DNA of 64,000 nt from Kangiellaceae bacterium (GTDB lineage Bacteria > Pseudomonadota > Gammaproteobacteria > Enterobacterales > Kangiellaceae). Below the pieces are notes generated by a model. It was not told the DNA's origin, ran no database searches, and saw only the letters and a program-made list of their open reading frames with translations. The translations under genes and the position numbers were made by a program. The stretch is taken from NCBI GenBank assembly GCA_019090895.1, contig JAHRVB010000091.1, positions 18,298-82,297 on the forward strand, written 5' to 3'. This document shows positions 1-8,725 of the stretch, one piece after another (the stretch's first letter is position 1; each line of letters begins with the position of its first letter).

Positions 1-1
1 A

Positions 2-235
2 ATGGACAGAGTTATGGGGATGGCCTTCGGAGCGTTGAGAGGCGTGCTGTTAGTATCATTAGTTGTGCTAATACTGCGCGAGTTTACACCGGTTAAACAA
101 GATAGATGGTGGCAAAAGTCGCAGTTGGTCCCGCACGTAGAGATCTTAAGTAATTGGTTCTTCAAGCATGTCGAGGATGTTATTCCTGGCGTTACAGCTC
201 AATTACCCGAGAGTCTTAGAAAGTCTGGTAAGTGA
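2..235 (+). CDS. cvpA: CvpA family membrane protein, C-terminal fragment
   Basis: This is the last 77 codons of a gene cut by the window edge, so the first ATG is probably an internal Met. CvpA is an inner-membrane protein linked to colicin V production and usually lies directly upstream of purF, as it does here. The visible part has one hydrophobic segment (about residues 10-26, with the run VLLVSLVVLILREFTPV) and a polar tail with a Trp pair. This matches the last transmembrane helix and cytoplasmic tail of the family. It probably shares a transcript with purF, 85 bases downstream. The call rests on the matching tail plus the purF neighbour. Confidence 0.8.
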   Translation: MDRVMGMAFGALRGVLLVSLVVLILREFTPVKQDRWWQKSQLVPHVEILSNWFFKHVEDVIPGVTAQLPESLRKSGK

Positions 236-320
236 TTTGTTTGAAAAACGAATTTATTGAGTCATATTGTAGTTAATACAGTCTTTGTTTTACAAGACGA
301 GTTAAAGAAGGTTTTAAATC

Positions 321-1874
321 ATGTGTGGCATAGTCGGGATATACAGTTCTTCAGCAGTTAATCAGAGTTTGTACGATGCATTGACTGTTTTGCAACACCG
401 TGGACAGGACGCTGCTGGTATTGTTACCTTTGAAGATGGGCAGATGTTTCTGCGAAAAGCAAATGGGCTTGTTAAAGATGTGTTTCATACTCGCCATATG
501 CGCAGATTACAAGGAAATATTGGCGTTGGTCATGTGCGTTACCCAACAGCTGGCTGTTCTAGTTCTGCAGAAGCACAGCCGTTGTATGTAAACTCACCTT
601 ATGGAATTGTACTCGCTCACAACGGAAATCTAACCAACAAAAATGAATTAAAGAAAGAGTTGTGGGAGACTGATAAGAGACACATTAATACGAGTTCGGA
701 TTCGGAAATACTTCTCAACATTTTCGCACATGAATTGCAGCAGCGACAGGTGGGTGACATTACTGAAGAAATCGTATTCGACTCGATAGAAAAAGTGTAT
801 GAGCGTTGTAAAGGAGCTTATGCAGCAGTAGCACTAATTGCTGGCTATGGAATGGTTTGCTTTAGAGATGCGTACGGTATTAGACCGGCAGTTTTTGGAA
901 AGAAAGAAGTGAACGGAGTCTTCGAATATATGGTTGCCTCTGAGAGTGTAGCATTAGATGCCCTCGGATTTACCATCGTTAGAGATGTAAAGCCCGGTGA
1001 AGCGATATTAATTAACAACAAAGGCGAATTGCATACACGGCAGTGTGTAACAAGAGAAGAACCCGCACCTTGTATTTTTGAGCACGTCTATTTAGCGAGA
1101 CCTGACTCTATAATGGATGATATTTCAGTCTATCGTTCAAGGCTAAGAATGGGAGAGAGATTGGCTGATAAGATTACCCGAGAATGGAAAGATCACGATA
1201 TCGAAGTGGTAATACCGATACCGGATACTTCGACAACGAGTGCTATGCAATTAGCAAATAAGTTAAATATTAAAATGAGACATGGTTTCGTAAAAAATCG
1301 TTATATCGGACGAACGTTTATAATGCCAGGACAAGAAGTCAGAAAAAAATCTGTTCGTCAAAAATTAAATGCTATCGGACTGGAATTCAAAGGCAAAAAT
1401 GTTTTGTTAGTAGACGATTCAATCGTCAGAGGAACAACGAGCCAACAGATCGTGGAAATGGCTCGAGATGCTGGTGCGAACAAAGTTTATTTCGCTTCCG
1501 CGGCACCGGCTGTGAGATTTCCAAACGTCTATGGAATTGATATGCCTTCTGCAACAGAGCTAATCGCACATGGCAGAACTGAAGATGAAGTTGGTGAGTT
1601 GATAGGAGCCGATAAACTGATTTTCCAAGACCTGCAAGATCTTATTGAAACTTGCCAAGAAGGAAATCCAAAAATTTCTCGTTTTGATACGTCGGTATTT
1701 AATGGAGAATATGTAACAGGTAATATCGATGCAGATTATTTAAAGCGGTTGGATGATGAACGTAACGATTCTGCAAAGCGAGACGAAAGCCGAGTTGAAG
1801 TTGTTGATGATTCTGAAGATGATCTTGATGATAACGATAGCTCTATTGAACTCCACAATGTAGGTGGTTCGTGA
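321..1874 (+). CDS. purF: Amidophosphoribosyltransferase
   Basis: PurF catalyses the first committed step of de novo purine synthesis, in which PRPP plus glutamine give phosphoribosylamine. The protein (517 aa; E. coli about 505) starts MCGIVGI, so Cys2 becomes the N-terminal glutaminase nucleophile after Met removal. The class II glutamine amidotransferase domain covers roughly residues 2-230. The phosphoribosyltransferase domain follows, with the PRPP-binding signature [14 protein letters not shown] near residues 360-374. The last 30 residues are unusually acidic (runs of Asp and Glu) and extend past the usual end of the fold. An AAGAAGG-type ribosome site lies just upstream of the ATG. The stop overlaps the GTG start of the next gene by 4 bases, which suggests translational coupling. 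Confidence 0.97.
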   Translation: MCGIVGIYSSSAVNQSLYDALTVLQHRGQDAAGIVTFEDGQMFLRKANGLVKDVFHTRHMRRLQGNIGVGHVRYPTAGCSSSAEAQPLYVNSPYGIVLAHNGNLTNKNELKKELWETDKRHINTSSDSEILLNIFAHELQQRQVGDITEEIVFDSIEKVYERCKGAYAAVALIAGYGMVCFRDAYGIRPAVFGKKEVNGVFEYMVASESVALDALGFTIVRDVKPGEAILINNKGELHTRQCVTREEPAPCIFEHVYLARPDSIMDDISVYRSRLRMGERLADKITREWKDHDIEVVIPIPDTSTTSAMQLANKLNIKMRHGFVKNRYIGRTFIMPGQEVRKKSVRQKLNAIGLEFKGKNVLLVDDSIVRGTTSQQIVEMARDAGANKVYFASAAPAVRFPNVYGIDMPSATELIAHGRTEDEVGELIGADKLIFQDLQDLIETCQEGNPKISRFDTSVFNGEYVTGNIDADYLKRLDDERNDSAKRDESRVEVVDDSEDDLDDNDSSIELHNVGGS

Positions 1875-2440
1875 TTCTAGCTAGTCTATCTAAATTTATT
1901 TTAGAATTTTTTGGTTGGTCAATTATTGGTCAGCCGCCAACCAACGAGAAATATGTAATTATTATTGCACCGCATACTTCTAATTGGGATTTTTTTATAT
2001 TTATATTAATGAAGTTTACTTTCCAGCTAAAAGTTGTGTTCATCGGGAAACATACGATTTTCATTGGTCCAGTTGGTTGGCTATTGCGAAAAATGGGCGG
2101 GCTACCAGTGGATCGCTCTCGCGCGCATAACGTCGTTGATACAATAGTCGATGAGTTTAACAAGCGCGAGAATATGATCTTCGCACTATCCCCGGAAGGC
2201 ACTCGTAGTTATTTACCGAATTGGAAGAGCGGCTTCTATCACATTGCAAGGAAAGCTAATATTCCAGTTCAGTCGGCATTTTTGAATATGACAAACAAAA
2301 CTATCGGTTGGGGTCCACTTTTTGAACTTTCCGATGATAAGTACTCTGACCTGGAACGAATGAAACAATTTTATCAAGATAAGAAAGGTTTCAAGCCAGA
2401 GAAATTCAGCAAAATCGTATTTCTTTCGAGCAAGAGTTAA
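1871..2440 (+). CDS. PlsC-like lysophospholipid acyltransferase family protein
   Basis: This 189-aa protein belongs to the membrane glycerolipid acyltransferases. Motif I is HTSNWD near residues 35-40, the H-x4-D catalytic pair. The PEGTRS block near residue 108 matches the conserved EGTR motif that contacts the phosphate of the acceptor. It is shorter than classic PlsC (about 245 aa), as in the small 1-acyl-glycerol-3-phosphate acyltransferase-like proteins of many proteobacteria. The GTG start overlaps the purF stop (GTGA), so expression is probably coupled to purF. The acyl acceptor cannot be read from sequence. Confidence 0.8.
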   Translation: MILASLSKFILEFFGWSIIGQPPTNEKYVIIIAPHTSNWDFFIFILMKFTFQLKVVFIGKHTIFIGPVGWLLRKMGGLPVDRSRAHNVVDTIVDEFNKRENMIFALSPEGTRSYLPNWKSGFYHIARKANIPVQSAFLNMTNKTIGWGPLFELSDDKYSDLERMKQFYQDKKGFKPEKFSKIVFLSSKS

Positions 2441-2468
2441 GACGAATGCTAACTGTGGTTAATTTATC

Positions 2469-5400
2469 TTGAATTGGCTTCGAATCGACAAGTTTTGCGT
2501 TACCTTACTGTTGTTATTCTCCAGTCATTTCACTTTGGCAAATGTGCAAGATTACCGCTACAGCAAAGCATTTAAAGTTCAAAAGTTATCAATAGAAGAT
2601 GGCCTTTCTCAAAGTGTTGCTCAAGATATCATCCAAGATGAAAATGGTTATATTTGGATTGCTACAGAAGATGGTTTAAACCGTTTTGACAGCTATGAAT
2701 TCAAAACTTATCGGCACGATCACAAAGATATAACCTCACTTCATGAAAATTGGACAATCAGTTTAGCTGAAGAACCCGGGAAAGGTATTTGGGTGGGAAC
2801 TGTTTCTGGTTTAACATTTTTAAATTTTTCAAATCAACAATTCAAAAACTATTCATCGCAAGCAAGCGGATTACGAACGAAAATTTATAGCCTGCATCGC
2901 TCATCCTCAGGTTTGTTATATGCCGCTACTGATAATGGATTGTATTTTTATGACCCAAAGTTAGATAGAGTACAACCTTTTATAAGTCGTGAAGGAAGAA
3001 AACTTTCTAAATCAGTCGATTCTATTGGAGAATCAAGTCAATACCTCTATGTTGGTTCGGGAGATTGCTTGTCGAGAATTGATAAGGCAAATATGTCATA
3101 TTATGACATGTGCGATTTACCTGCTTTGAGCTTACTCAAGAATCAGTTGATATTGGCCATATTAGTGCAACAAGAAATTATTTGGCTTGGCACGCAACAT
3201 GGTTTAATTAGATATAACACAAAGACTAATGAGTTTAAAAAGTTCGTGCATGATGAAAATGATGTTTCATCCATCGGCAATAACTATGTGCAGGACTTAA
3301 TTTTGGACAAGGATGGTTCATTATGGGTGGCGACTGAAGATGGGATTGATCATTATAATAATAATACAGACAGTTTCCAGCATTACACACAACAGGAAAA
3401 TTCTGACGAAGGACTGTCAGCAAAAGATGTTGTGTCACTTTTATTGGACGACGAACATTTGCTGTGGCTAGGTACTTATGGCGGTGGTATTAACATTTTG
3501 GATCCCAATCAACATAAGTTCCAGCATGTCTTAACTAAAAATGAAGTGATTAAGTTGGGAAAGAATAATACTATCCATGCTATTACGAAAGACCGCGACA
3601 ATAGGTTGTGGTTAGGAACTTATGGAGCAGGTATTGTTGCTCTGGATATGTTGTCGGGAGATATTTCCAAACCTATTTTTGATAGCGAAGAATTATCAAA
3701 TGGGAATATATTTGCTTTACTTCATGATCAACATAATAGACTTTGGGTTGGTTCTCTTTCTAAGCTTTCATTGGTTGATCTCGACCGACTAGTCGAATTT
3801 AAAACGTCCATTCTAGTCGATGGAGTGAAAGCGTTTAATTTGGGACGTATAAACGGGATTAACCAAGACCATCAAGGCAGTATATTTATTAGTTCTGGAA
3901 AAGGTTTATTCAAAGTAAGTTCTGTTTCAACTTATGAAAGTAATGTTGTGATCAAGCTAACAAATCTTACGCACAAATTACCAAAATCTTATACTAACTA
4001 TCAAAGGAGTGTTACAACACTAGCTGATGATGGACATGGTAATTATTGGATCGGTGGACCCGCAGGTTTAGTTTACTATCAAGTTGAGAAGGATCTTTGG
4101 ACGCATTACGATTATGCTCCGGAAAATCCGCTAAGCCTCTCGAATGATAGTGTTCAAGTTATCTTTGAGGATAGCCGTGGATTCATTTGGATTGGAACTG
4201 GTGATGGATTGAATCGTGTGGTTCATTCATCAATCGAATCTGATTCTTTTTATTTTGATCGCATTACGACCTATGAGGGGTTACCTAATAATACAGTCTA
4301 TGGGATTTTAGAAGATTTCCACGGAGAAATCTGGATTAGTACCAATTTAGGAATAGTGAAGTACGCAAATGATGAAATAATGACCAGTGCTTTTCGAAGT
4401 AGCGATGGTTTGTCAAGCGATGAGTTTAATGTCGGTGCGTATTATACTGATTCCGATGGTAGGCTCTATTTTGGAAGTATTAATGGTGTAACTATTATTA
4501 ATAACCAAACAGATTTTGAGGGCAAGAAAAAGAAAAGAACTGAGTTTACCTATGTTAGGGTTGGAGAGCGCGAGTTGGACATGTTTAAACTTAATAGAGA
4601 AAAAAAACCATCCATAACTCAGCGAAGCCACGAGTCAGGGATTGACCTGACCGTCGCTAATCTGAGTTTCGTCAAGTTGGGGACGCAAAGATATCGATAT
4701 CGAATTAAAGGGCTAAATTCAAAATGGACTTATTTAGGAACCCGGCGGAATATTTTTATAGCAGGCTTGGCAGAGGGGCAATACCAACTTGAAATTCAAT
4801 CTCAGTTAGCTGGACAATCTTGGACCGCAAAAATCAAGTCGCTTGACATAATTGTAGAAGCAGATTTTTGGAGTAGTTCACAAGCCTATTACCTATTGGC
4901 TTTAGTCTTATTCTCAATATTTGCATTCGTGTTATTCTCATTAGATAGAAAGTACCGCAATAACTTATCTAAGGGGTCTAAAAGGATAAAACTAGAATCG
5001 CTTAGAGTCAAAGAACTGAGAAACTCTAACGATTTATTGAAAGAAAAATTATCGGAAAGAGAAACAGATATCGTTTACCTTCATAGACAAGTCGAACGGT
5101 TTGATAAACAATTAGATGACGAAAAGTTTCGAGATGTGACCACTGGCTTCTATCGATTGAATTTTTTCTATAAGCTTGAATCAGAAGATTTCCTCAATGA
5201 AGAACCTGAAATGTTATCGAACTTCGATTGTTATCGTAATCTTGCTATAATGGAGTTAGGAAGTTATACCTTAATTCATAAACAACTTGGCCCAATTGCA
5301 GCTTCAGAGTTAGCGGCTCAAATATCCGTAGTGATAAGGCAACAATCTGATTCCGGTATTCAGATATTTCAAGTGAATCAAGCCTCGTTTCTAATTCTAG

Positions 5401-5738
5401 GTTGTGAAGTCGAACAAAATATTTTTGAGAAGAGCCTGCTTAATTTGAGAAATCGAATTATGTATAGTGAGTATACATTAGCTAATGGTCGTTCAAAAAA
5501 CACCGAAGTTTCATTGTCACTGCTGGATATGCATAAACTGTCTATATCTAGTAAACGTGAACTCGATGTCGCAGTGGATTTTCTTATTCAGGCGCATTTA
5601 CAGTTGACGCAAGAAAGTCAGAAGAGTTGCAATAGAATAGTTTTAAATAGATTAATTAATCCACAAGCATTGAGCTCTAGTCAATGGCAATTGGATAAAT
5701 TATTGGACCAAGAGTTTATCTCTCTTTATAAAGTTTGA
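2469..5738 (+). CDS. Two-component-regulator propeller sensor with Y_Y_Y domain, one TM helix and a degenerate GGDEF-like C-terminus
   Basis: This 1089-aa protein has a signal peptide (residues 1-24). A long periplasmic beta-propeller follows, made of Reg_prop repeats in which motifs such as GYIWIATEDGLNRFD and GEIWISTNLGIVKY recur through about residue 690. A Y_Y_Y-type domain covers about 700-800, one transmembrane helix lies near 806-826, and a charged coiled coil covers about 835-880. The final about 200 residues look like a diguanylate cyclase fold: RDVTTGFYRLNFFYKL resembles the DxLTGLxNRRxF entry. The GGDEF position reads VNQASF, so catalysis is unlikely. It may sense a carbohydrate or other periplasmic ligand. 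The start is TTG; no in-frame ATG lies nearby. Confidence 0.75.
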   Translation: MNWLRIDKFCVTLLLLFSSHFTLANVQDYRYSKAFKVQKLSIEDGLSQSVAQDIIQDENGYIWIATEDGLNRFDSYEFKTYRHDHKDITSLHENWTISLAEEPGKGIWVGTVSGLTFLNFSNQQFKNYSSQASGLRTKIYSLHRSSSGLLYAATDNGLYFYDPKLDRVQPFISREGRKLSKSVDSIGESSQYLYVGSGDCLSRIDKANMSYYDMCDLPALSLLKNQLILAILVQQEIIWLGTQHGLIRYNTKTNEFKKFVHDENDVSSIGNNYVQDLILDKDGSLWVATEDGIDHYNNNTDSFQHYTQQENSDEGLSAKDVVSLLLDDEHLLWLGTYGGGINILDPNQHKFQHVLTKNEVIKLGKNNTIHAITKDRDNRLWLGTYGAGIVALDMLSGDISKPIFDSEELSNGNIFALLHDQHNRLWVGSLSKLSLVDLDRLVEFKTSILVDGVKAFNLGRINGINQDHQGSIFISSGKGLFKVSSVSTYESNVVIKLTNLTHKLPKSYTNYQRSVTTLADDGHGNYWIGGPAGLVYYQVEKDLWTHYDYAPENPLSLSNDSVQVIFEDSRGFIWIGTGDGLNRVVHSSIESDSFYFDRITTYEGLPNNTVYGILEDFHGEIWISTNLGIVKYANDEIMTSAFRSSDGLSSDEFNVGAYYTDSDGRLYFGSINGVTIINNQTDFEGKKKKRTEFTYVRVGERELDMFKLNREKKPSITQRSHESGIDLTVANLSFVKLGTQRYRYRIKGLNSKWTYLGTRRNIFIAGLAEGQYQLEIQSQLAGQSWTAKIKSLDIIVEADFWSSSQAYYLLALVLFSIFAFVLFSLDRKYRNNLSKGSKRIKLESLRVKELRNSNDLLKEKLSERETDIVYLHRQVERFDKQLDDEKFRDVTTGFYRLNFFYKLESEDFLNEEPEMLSNFDCYRNLAIMELGSYTLIHKQLGPIAASELAAQISVVIRQQSDSGIQIFQVNQASFLILGCEVEQNIFEKSLLNLRNRIMYSEYTLANGRSKNTEVSLSLLDMHKLSISSKRELDVAVDFLIQAHLQLTQESQKSCNRIVLNRLINPQALSSSQWQLDKLLDQEFISLYKV

Positions 5739-5815
5739 TGAGCTGGTCGCTTATCTCGTAATACAATATCTTACCTTAGTGAAGTCATCACTAAGTAATC
5801 AATGTGAGCTCAATA

Positions 5816-7660
5816 ATGATGAATCATAATACTCTCCAAGTTATCCGAAGCAATACGAACAAAACCAAAGTGGGTTCTAAAAAAACTAATATGAATGGTC
5901 AATTTCGAAACATCTTTAGCTATCGATTATTCAACCATTTATTCTTGATTAGTAGTTCGCTATTTCTCACTGTATCTATGGCTCAAGCTGCAGATAAAGC
6001 ACCGATACTTAATTTTAATGACCGAATATTTCCAGAAATTGGTATCAATGGCATGGTTGCGACTCAGGAGGCCAGAGCTACTCAGGTAGGTGTGGAAGTA
6101 TTAGAGAAAGGAGGCAACGCAGTAGACGCTGCTGTGGCAGTTGGATTTGCACTAGCTGTCACGTTACCAAGGGCCGGAAATGTCGGCGGTGGTGGTTTTA
6201 TGATGATTTACGACCAGCAAAGCAATTCTGTTAAATCATTAGACTATCGCGAGAAGGCACCAAAGGCAGCATATAGAGATATGTTTTTGGACAAAAACCT
6301 TGAAGTCGATAAAAAGAAAACTCGCTATTCTGTTTTTTCGGCAGGTGTTCCAGGAACCGTCGCTGGCATGTTAGAGGCGCATCGAAAATACGGTAAATTG
6401 CCACTTGAGGAACTTATCTCGCCTGCAATCAAACTTGCTAAGGGCTTGCCTATGAGCTTTGCAATGGCCGAGTCGTTAAATAAGAAGAAGCGATACCTAT
6501 CACGCTCAAAAGAATCACTGATGACCTACTACAAGGATGACGGAAACGAATGGACTATTTTCGATATATTGGTCCAAAATAATCTTGCAGAAGTGTTACA
6601 GCAAATAGCTGATACAAATGGAAAATCTTTCTATCAAGGGAAAACGGGTAAAAAGATAGTTGATTTCATTCAACAGCAGGGTGGTCTAATGACAATGGAA
6701 GATTTAGACAGTTACCGTCCTATCTGGCGCGAGCCGCTAGCATCGAAGTATGGTGATTCTATTGTTTATTCTATGCCGCCCCCAAGCTCGGGCGGAATCC
6801 ACTTGGTTCAGTTGCTTAATATTATTCAAAATTTCCCGATAAAAGCTGCAGGACCAAACAGCGAATATTCGGCTCATATGATGACTGAAGCGATGAAGTT
6901 TGCATACGCAGATAGAAGTAAATATCTTGGTGATCCTGATTTTGTGAAAATTCCCGTTAATAAATTAACTTCGGTTGCTTATGCGAAGAGAATAGCTAAT
7001 AAAATTTCTGCCGATAAAGTGTTAGCTTCTAGCGATGTGTCGCCTGGAATGTATATTGATAACGAAAGTCCGCAAACCACTCATTACTCAATTGTGGACA
7101 AAGACGGCAATATGGTGTCAAACACTTATACCTTGAATTTTAGTTTCGGTTCGGGCATCACCGTGCCTGAAACTGGAATCATTTTAAACAATGAAATGGA
7201 TGATTTTTCGGCCAAACCCGGCGTACCCAATGGTTATGGCTTATTAGGTGGAGAAGCGAATTCTATCCAGCCAGAAAAACGACCGCTCAGTTCAATGACG
7301 CCTGTTTTGGTCCTTAATAATGGCGATCCTTGGCTGGCAACTGGTAGCCCTGGTGGCAGTCGAATTATTACAATCGTTTATAACTTCTTGATGAATAGGA
7401 TGGTGCATGATATGAATATCGCAAGTGCGACTATCTCTCCTAGAATCCATCATCAATGGTATCCAGAATTGTTGATGCTAGAAAAAGGGTTCCCTATAGA
7501 TACTGCCAATATGTTGGAGAAGAAGGGCCATAACATAAGATATTTTAATTCGTGGGGAAGTGTCCAGAGTGTAGAAGTTGGTAATGGTGTGTTCTTTGGT
7601 TTTGCTGATACCCGGCGACCTGGCGCTTTAGCTAAAGGGGTTAATCGGATATTGGAATAA
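5816..7660 (+). CDS. ggt: Gamma-glutamyltranspeptidase (glutathione hydrolase), exported precursor
   Basis: Ggt transfers or hydrolyses the gamma-glutamyl group of glutathione and related peptides in the periplasm. The precursor self-cleaves, and the new N-terminal Thr of the small subunit is the nucleophile. Here that block is TTHYSIVDKDGN, encoded from base 7076. Downstream, GSGITVPETGIILNNEMDDFS, the RPLSSM block and GSPGGSRII match the E. coli small subunit closely. The precursor is about 614 aa (E. coli 580). The N-terminus is long before its hydrophobic export segment (LFLISSSLFLTVSMAQAAD). An in-frame GTG at 5804 and an ATG at 5891 are alternative starts; 5891 would give a more normal signal peptide. 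Confidence 0.95.
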   Translation: MMNHNTLQVIRSNTNKTKVGSKKTNMNGQFRNIFSYRLFNHLFLISSSLFLTVSMAQAADKAPILNFNDRIFPEIGINGMVATQEARATQVGVEVLEKGGNAVDAAVAVGFALAVTLPRAGNVGGGGFMMIYDQQSNSVKSLDYREKAPKAAYRDMFLDKNLEVDKKKTRYSVFSAGVPGTVAGMLEAHRKYGKLPLEELISPAIKLAKGLPMSFAMAESLNKKKRYLSRSKESLMTYYKDDGNEWTIFDILVQNNLAEVLQQIADTNGKSFYQGKTGKKIVDFIQQQGGLMTMEDLDSYRPIWREPLASKYGDSIVYSMPPPSSGGIHLVQLLNIIQNFPIKAAGPNSEYSAHMMTEAMKFAYADRSKYLGDPDFVKIPVNKLTSVAYAKRIANKISADKVLASSDVSPGMYIDNESPQTTHYSIVDKDGNMVSNTYTLNFSFGSGITVPETGIILNNEMDDFSAKPGVPNGYGLLGGEANSIQPEKRPLSSMTPVLVLNNGDPWLATGSPGGSRIITIVYNFLMNRMVHDMNIASATISPRIHHQWYPELLMLEKGFPIDTANMLEKKGHNIRYFNSWGSVQSVEVGNGVFFGFADTRRPGALAKGVNRILE

Positions 7661-7678
7661 TTGAAAACGGAAATGAAT

Positions 7679-7726
7679 CGTTAAAACGCCGAAAATCAGA
7701 ACTTTAAATTTTACAGCGTTTTAACG
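7679..7726. terminator. Long-loop inverted repeat between convergent genes
   Basis: An 11-base perfect stem, CGTTAAAACGC at 7679-7689 and its complement at 7716-7726, flanks a 26-base AT-rich loop. It sits between the converging ggt and the 7784-8458 gene. No long T run follows, so a bidirectional terminator is plausible but not proven. Confidence 0.4.
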
Positions 7727-7783
7727 CTTTCTATCCTGTAAGCTATCATAGCTGCTTTTAGTTACAGTCTTAAATCAAATAAC

Positions 7784-8458
7784 TTACTGCTCTTCGTCGT
7801 CTGATTTATCGATGACAATTATTTCACTTTTGAACTTCATATTTTTCATTTTGTCACCCATCTTAATTACCTTAACGTGGTGTTCACTGCCGTCATCTGA
7901 GATCCACGTTTTTAGATTTGAGTCACCCGTTAGGTCGATATTGTAGTTACTATCATGATCACCTATGGTTATAAATCGCACGTCATGACCTTTGGAGAAA
8001 ACGATCTCTTTATCCACACCGGCTGCCGCGAAACCATCTTTTACGATTGCGACCTGTTCGTCAGTTAAGTCACCAATAACTTGAATATTATTTTCGGTAT
8101 TAGTGTGCAAAGGCATAACTTCTTTGAGGATATTAGCTGACATCTCACTCCCAACCATCGGTAAATTGACTTCTTCGCCATCAATTGTAACGGTGTATCC
8201 ACTTTCTGTTCTCGCTACAGCGAGGCTATTTCCTGATTCAGTAATGATATCTTCAACATCTCCAACTGCTAGTTCAGGTAGTCTGAACGCTTCGACAGTA
8301 TCGTTAATTTGGATATCAATTTTTGAATCATTTTCATGTAATTTGTGTATTTGAACCATTACATTTTTTTCTTTTAGTTCGTTCGCACTGGTTGAAATAG
8401 CGCCGAAAGCAATAGCGCCCATGGTCAATGCTAGGATTGTTGATTTTACTTTTTTCAT
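7784..8458 (-). CDS. Exported acidic protein of unknown function, candidate target of the adjacent sigma-54 system
   Basis: I do not recognise a family. The 224-aa product has a clear Sec signal peptide (residues 1-25, ending TSA). It has no Cys, several scattered His residues (KLHEND, GDHDSN, SEHHVK) and an acidic end (DKSDDEEQ), so it should be a soluble periplasmic protein. Its ATG follows an AGAGGA ribosome site. It lies downstream of a response regulator and kinase on the same strand, with 267 bases between. That gap carries a candidate sigma-54 promoter (see 8513-8528). Position and His content suggest a stress- or metal-responsive periplasmic protein similar in role to ZraP. This is inference, because the sequence does not resemble ZraP. 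Confidence 0.7.
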   Translation of the reverse strand: MKKVKSTILALTMGAIAFGAISTSANELKEKNVMVQIHKLHENDSKIDIQINDTVEAFRLPELAVGDVEDIITESGNSLAVARTESGYTVTIDGEEVNLPMVGSEMSANILKEVMPLHTNTENNIQVIGDLTDEQVAIVKDGFAAAGVDKEIVFSKGHDVRFITIGDHDSNYNIDLTGDSNLKTWISDDGSEHHVKVIKMGDKMKNMKFKSEIIVIDKSDDEEQ

Positions 8459-8512
8459 CGTAGTGTCCTCTGTGCTGAGTTTTTATAAAGATAGATAATT
8501 CTACCTTTATCT

Positions 8513-8528
8513 ATCAATAAGCATGCCA
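8513..8528 (-). promoter_or_regulatory. Candidate sigma-54 promoter (-24/-12) of the exported-protein gene
   Basis: Read on the minus strand the site is TGGCATG-CTTA-TTGAT, compared with the consensus TGGCACG-N4-TTGCW. The spacing is exact. The differences are C to T in the -24 block and GC to GA at -12. Transcription would begin near 8502, about 43 bases before the ATG at 8458. The flanking gene encodes a sigma-54 activator, which raises the weight of the match. The altered -12 dinucleotide lowers it. Confidence 0.55.
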
Positions 8529-8582
8529 AGCCTTGTAGGCCATGTATTTCAGTGTTATCGCGGTATTTTCGAGAGTTCCAAA

Positions 8583-8650
8583 CCCCATTTATCGATTCCC
8601 ATCGATTTAAAAATCCTTATATGGGGATACGGTTCTCTATATAGGGAAGG
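8583..8650. promoter_or_regulatory. Repeated and palindromic elements 70-140 bases upstream of the sigma-54 promoter (candidate activator site)
   Basis: CCCCAT (8583-8588) and ATGGGG (8621-8626) form an inverted pair. Between them ATCGATT occurs twice, exactly 10 bases apart (8591 and 8601), about one helical turn. CCTTATATGGGG and CTCTATATAGGG are two similar AT-centred elements at 8615-8626 and 8635-8646. The distance from the -24 element fits an enhancer for a sigma-54 activator. The exact site cannot be fixed by eye. Confidence 0.35.
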
Positions 8651-8725
8651 TTTCAATTAGCTCGAGGAACGCTGGTTTTCGCGAGTCGTACTCTGAATAG
8701 GTATTTGAAAACAGACTCATTAAGC

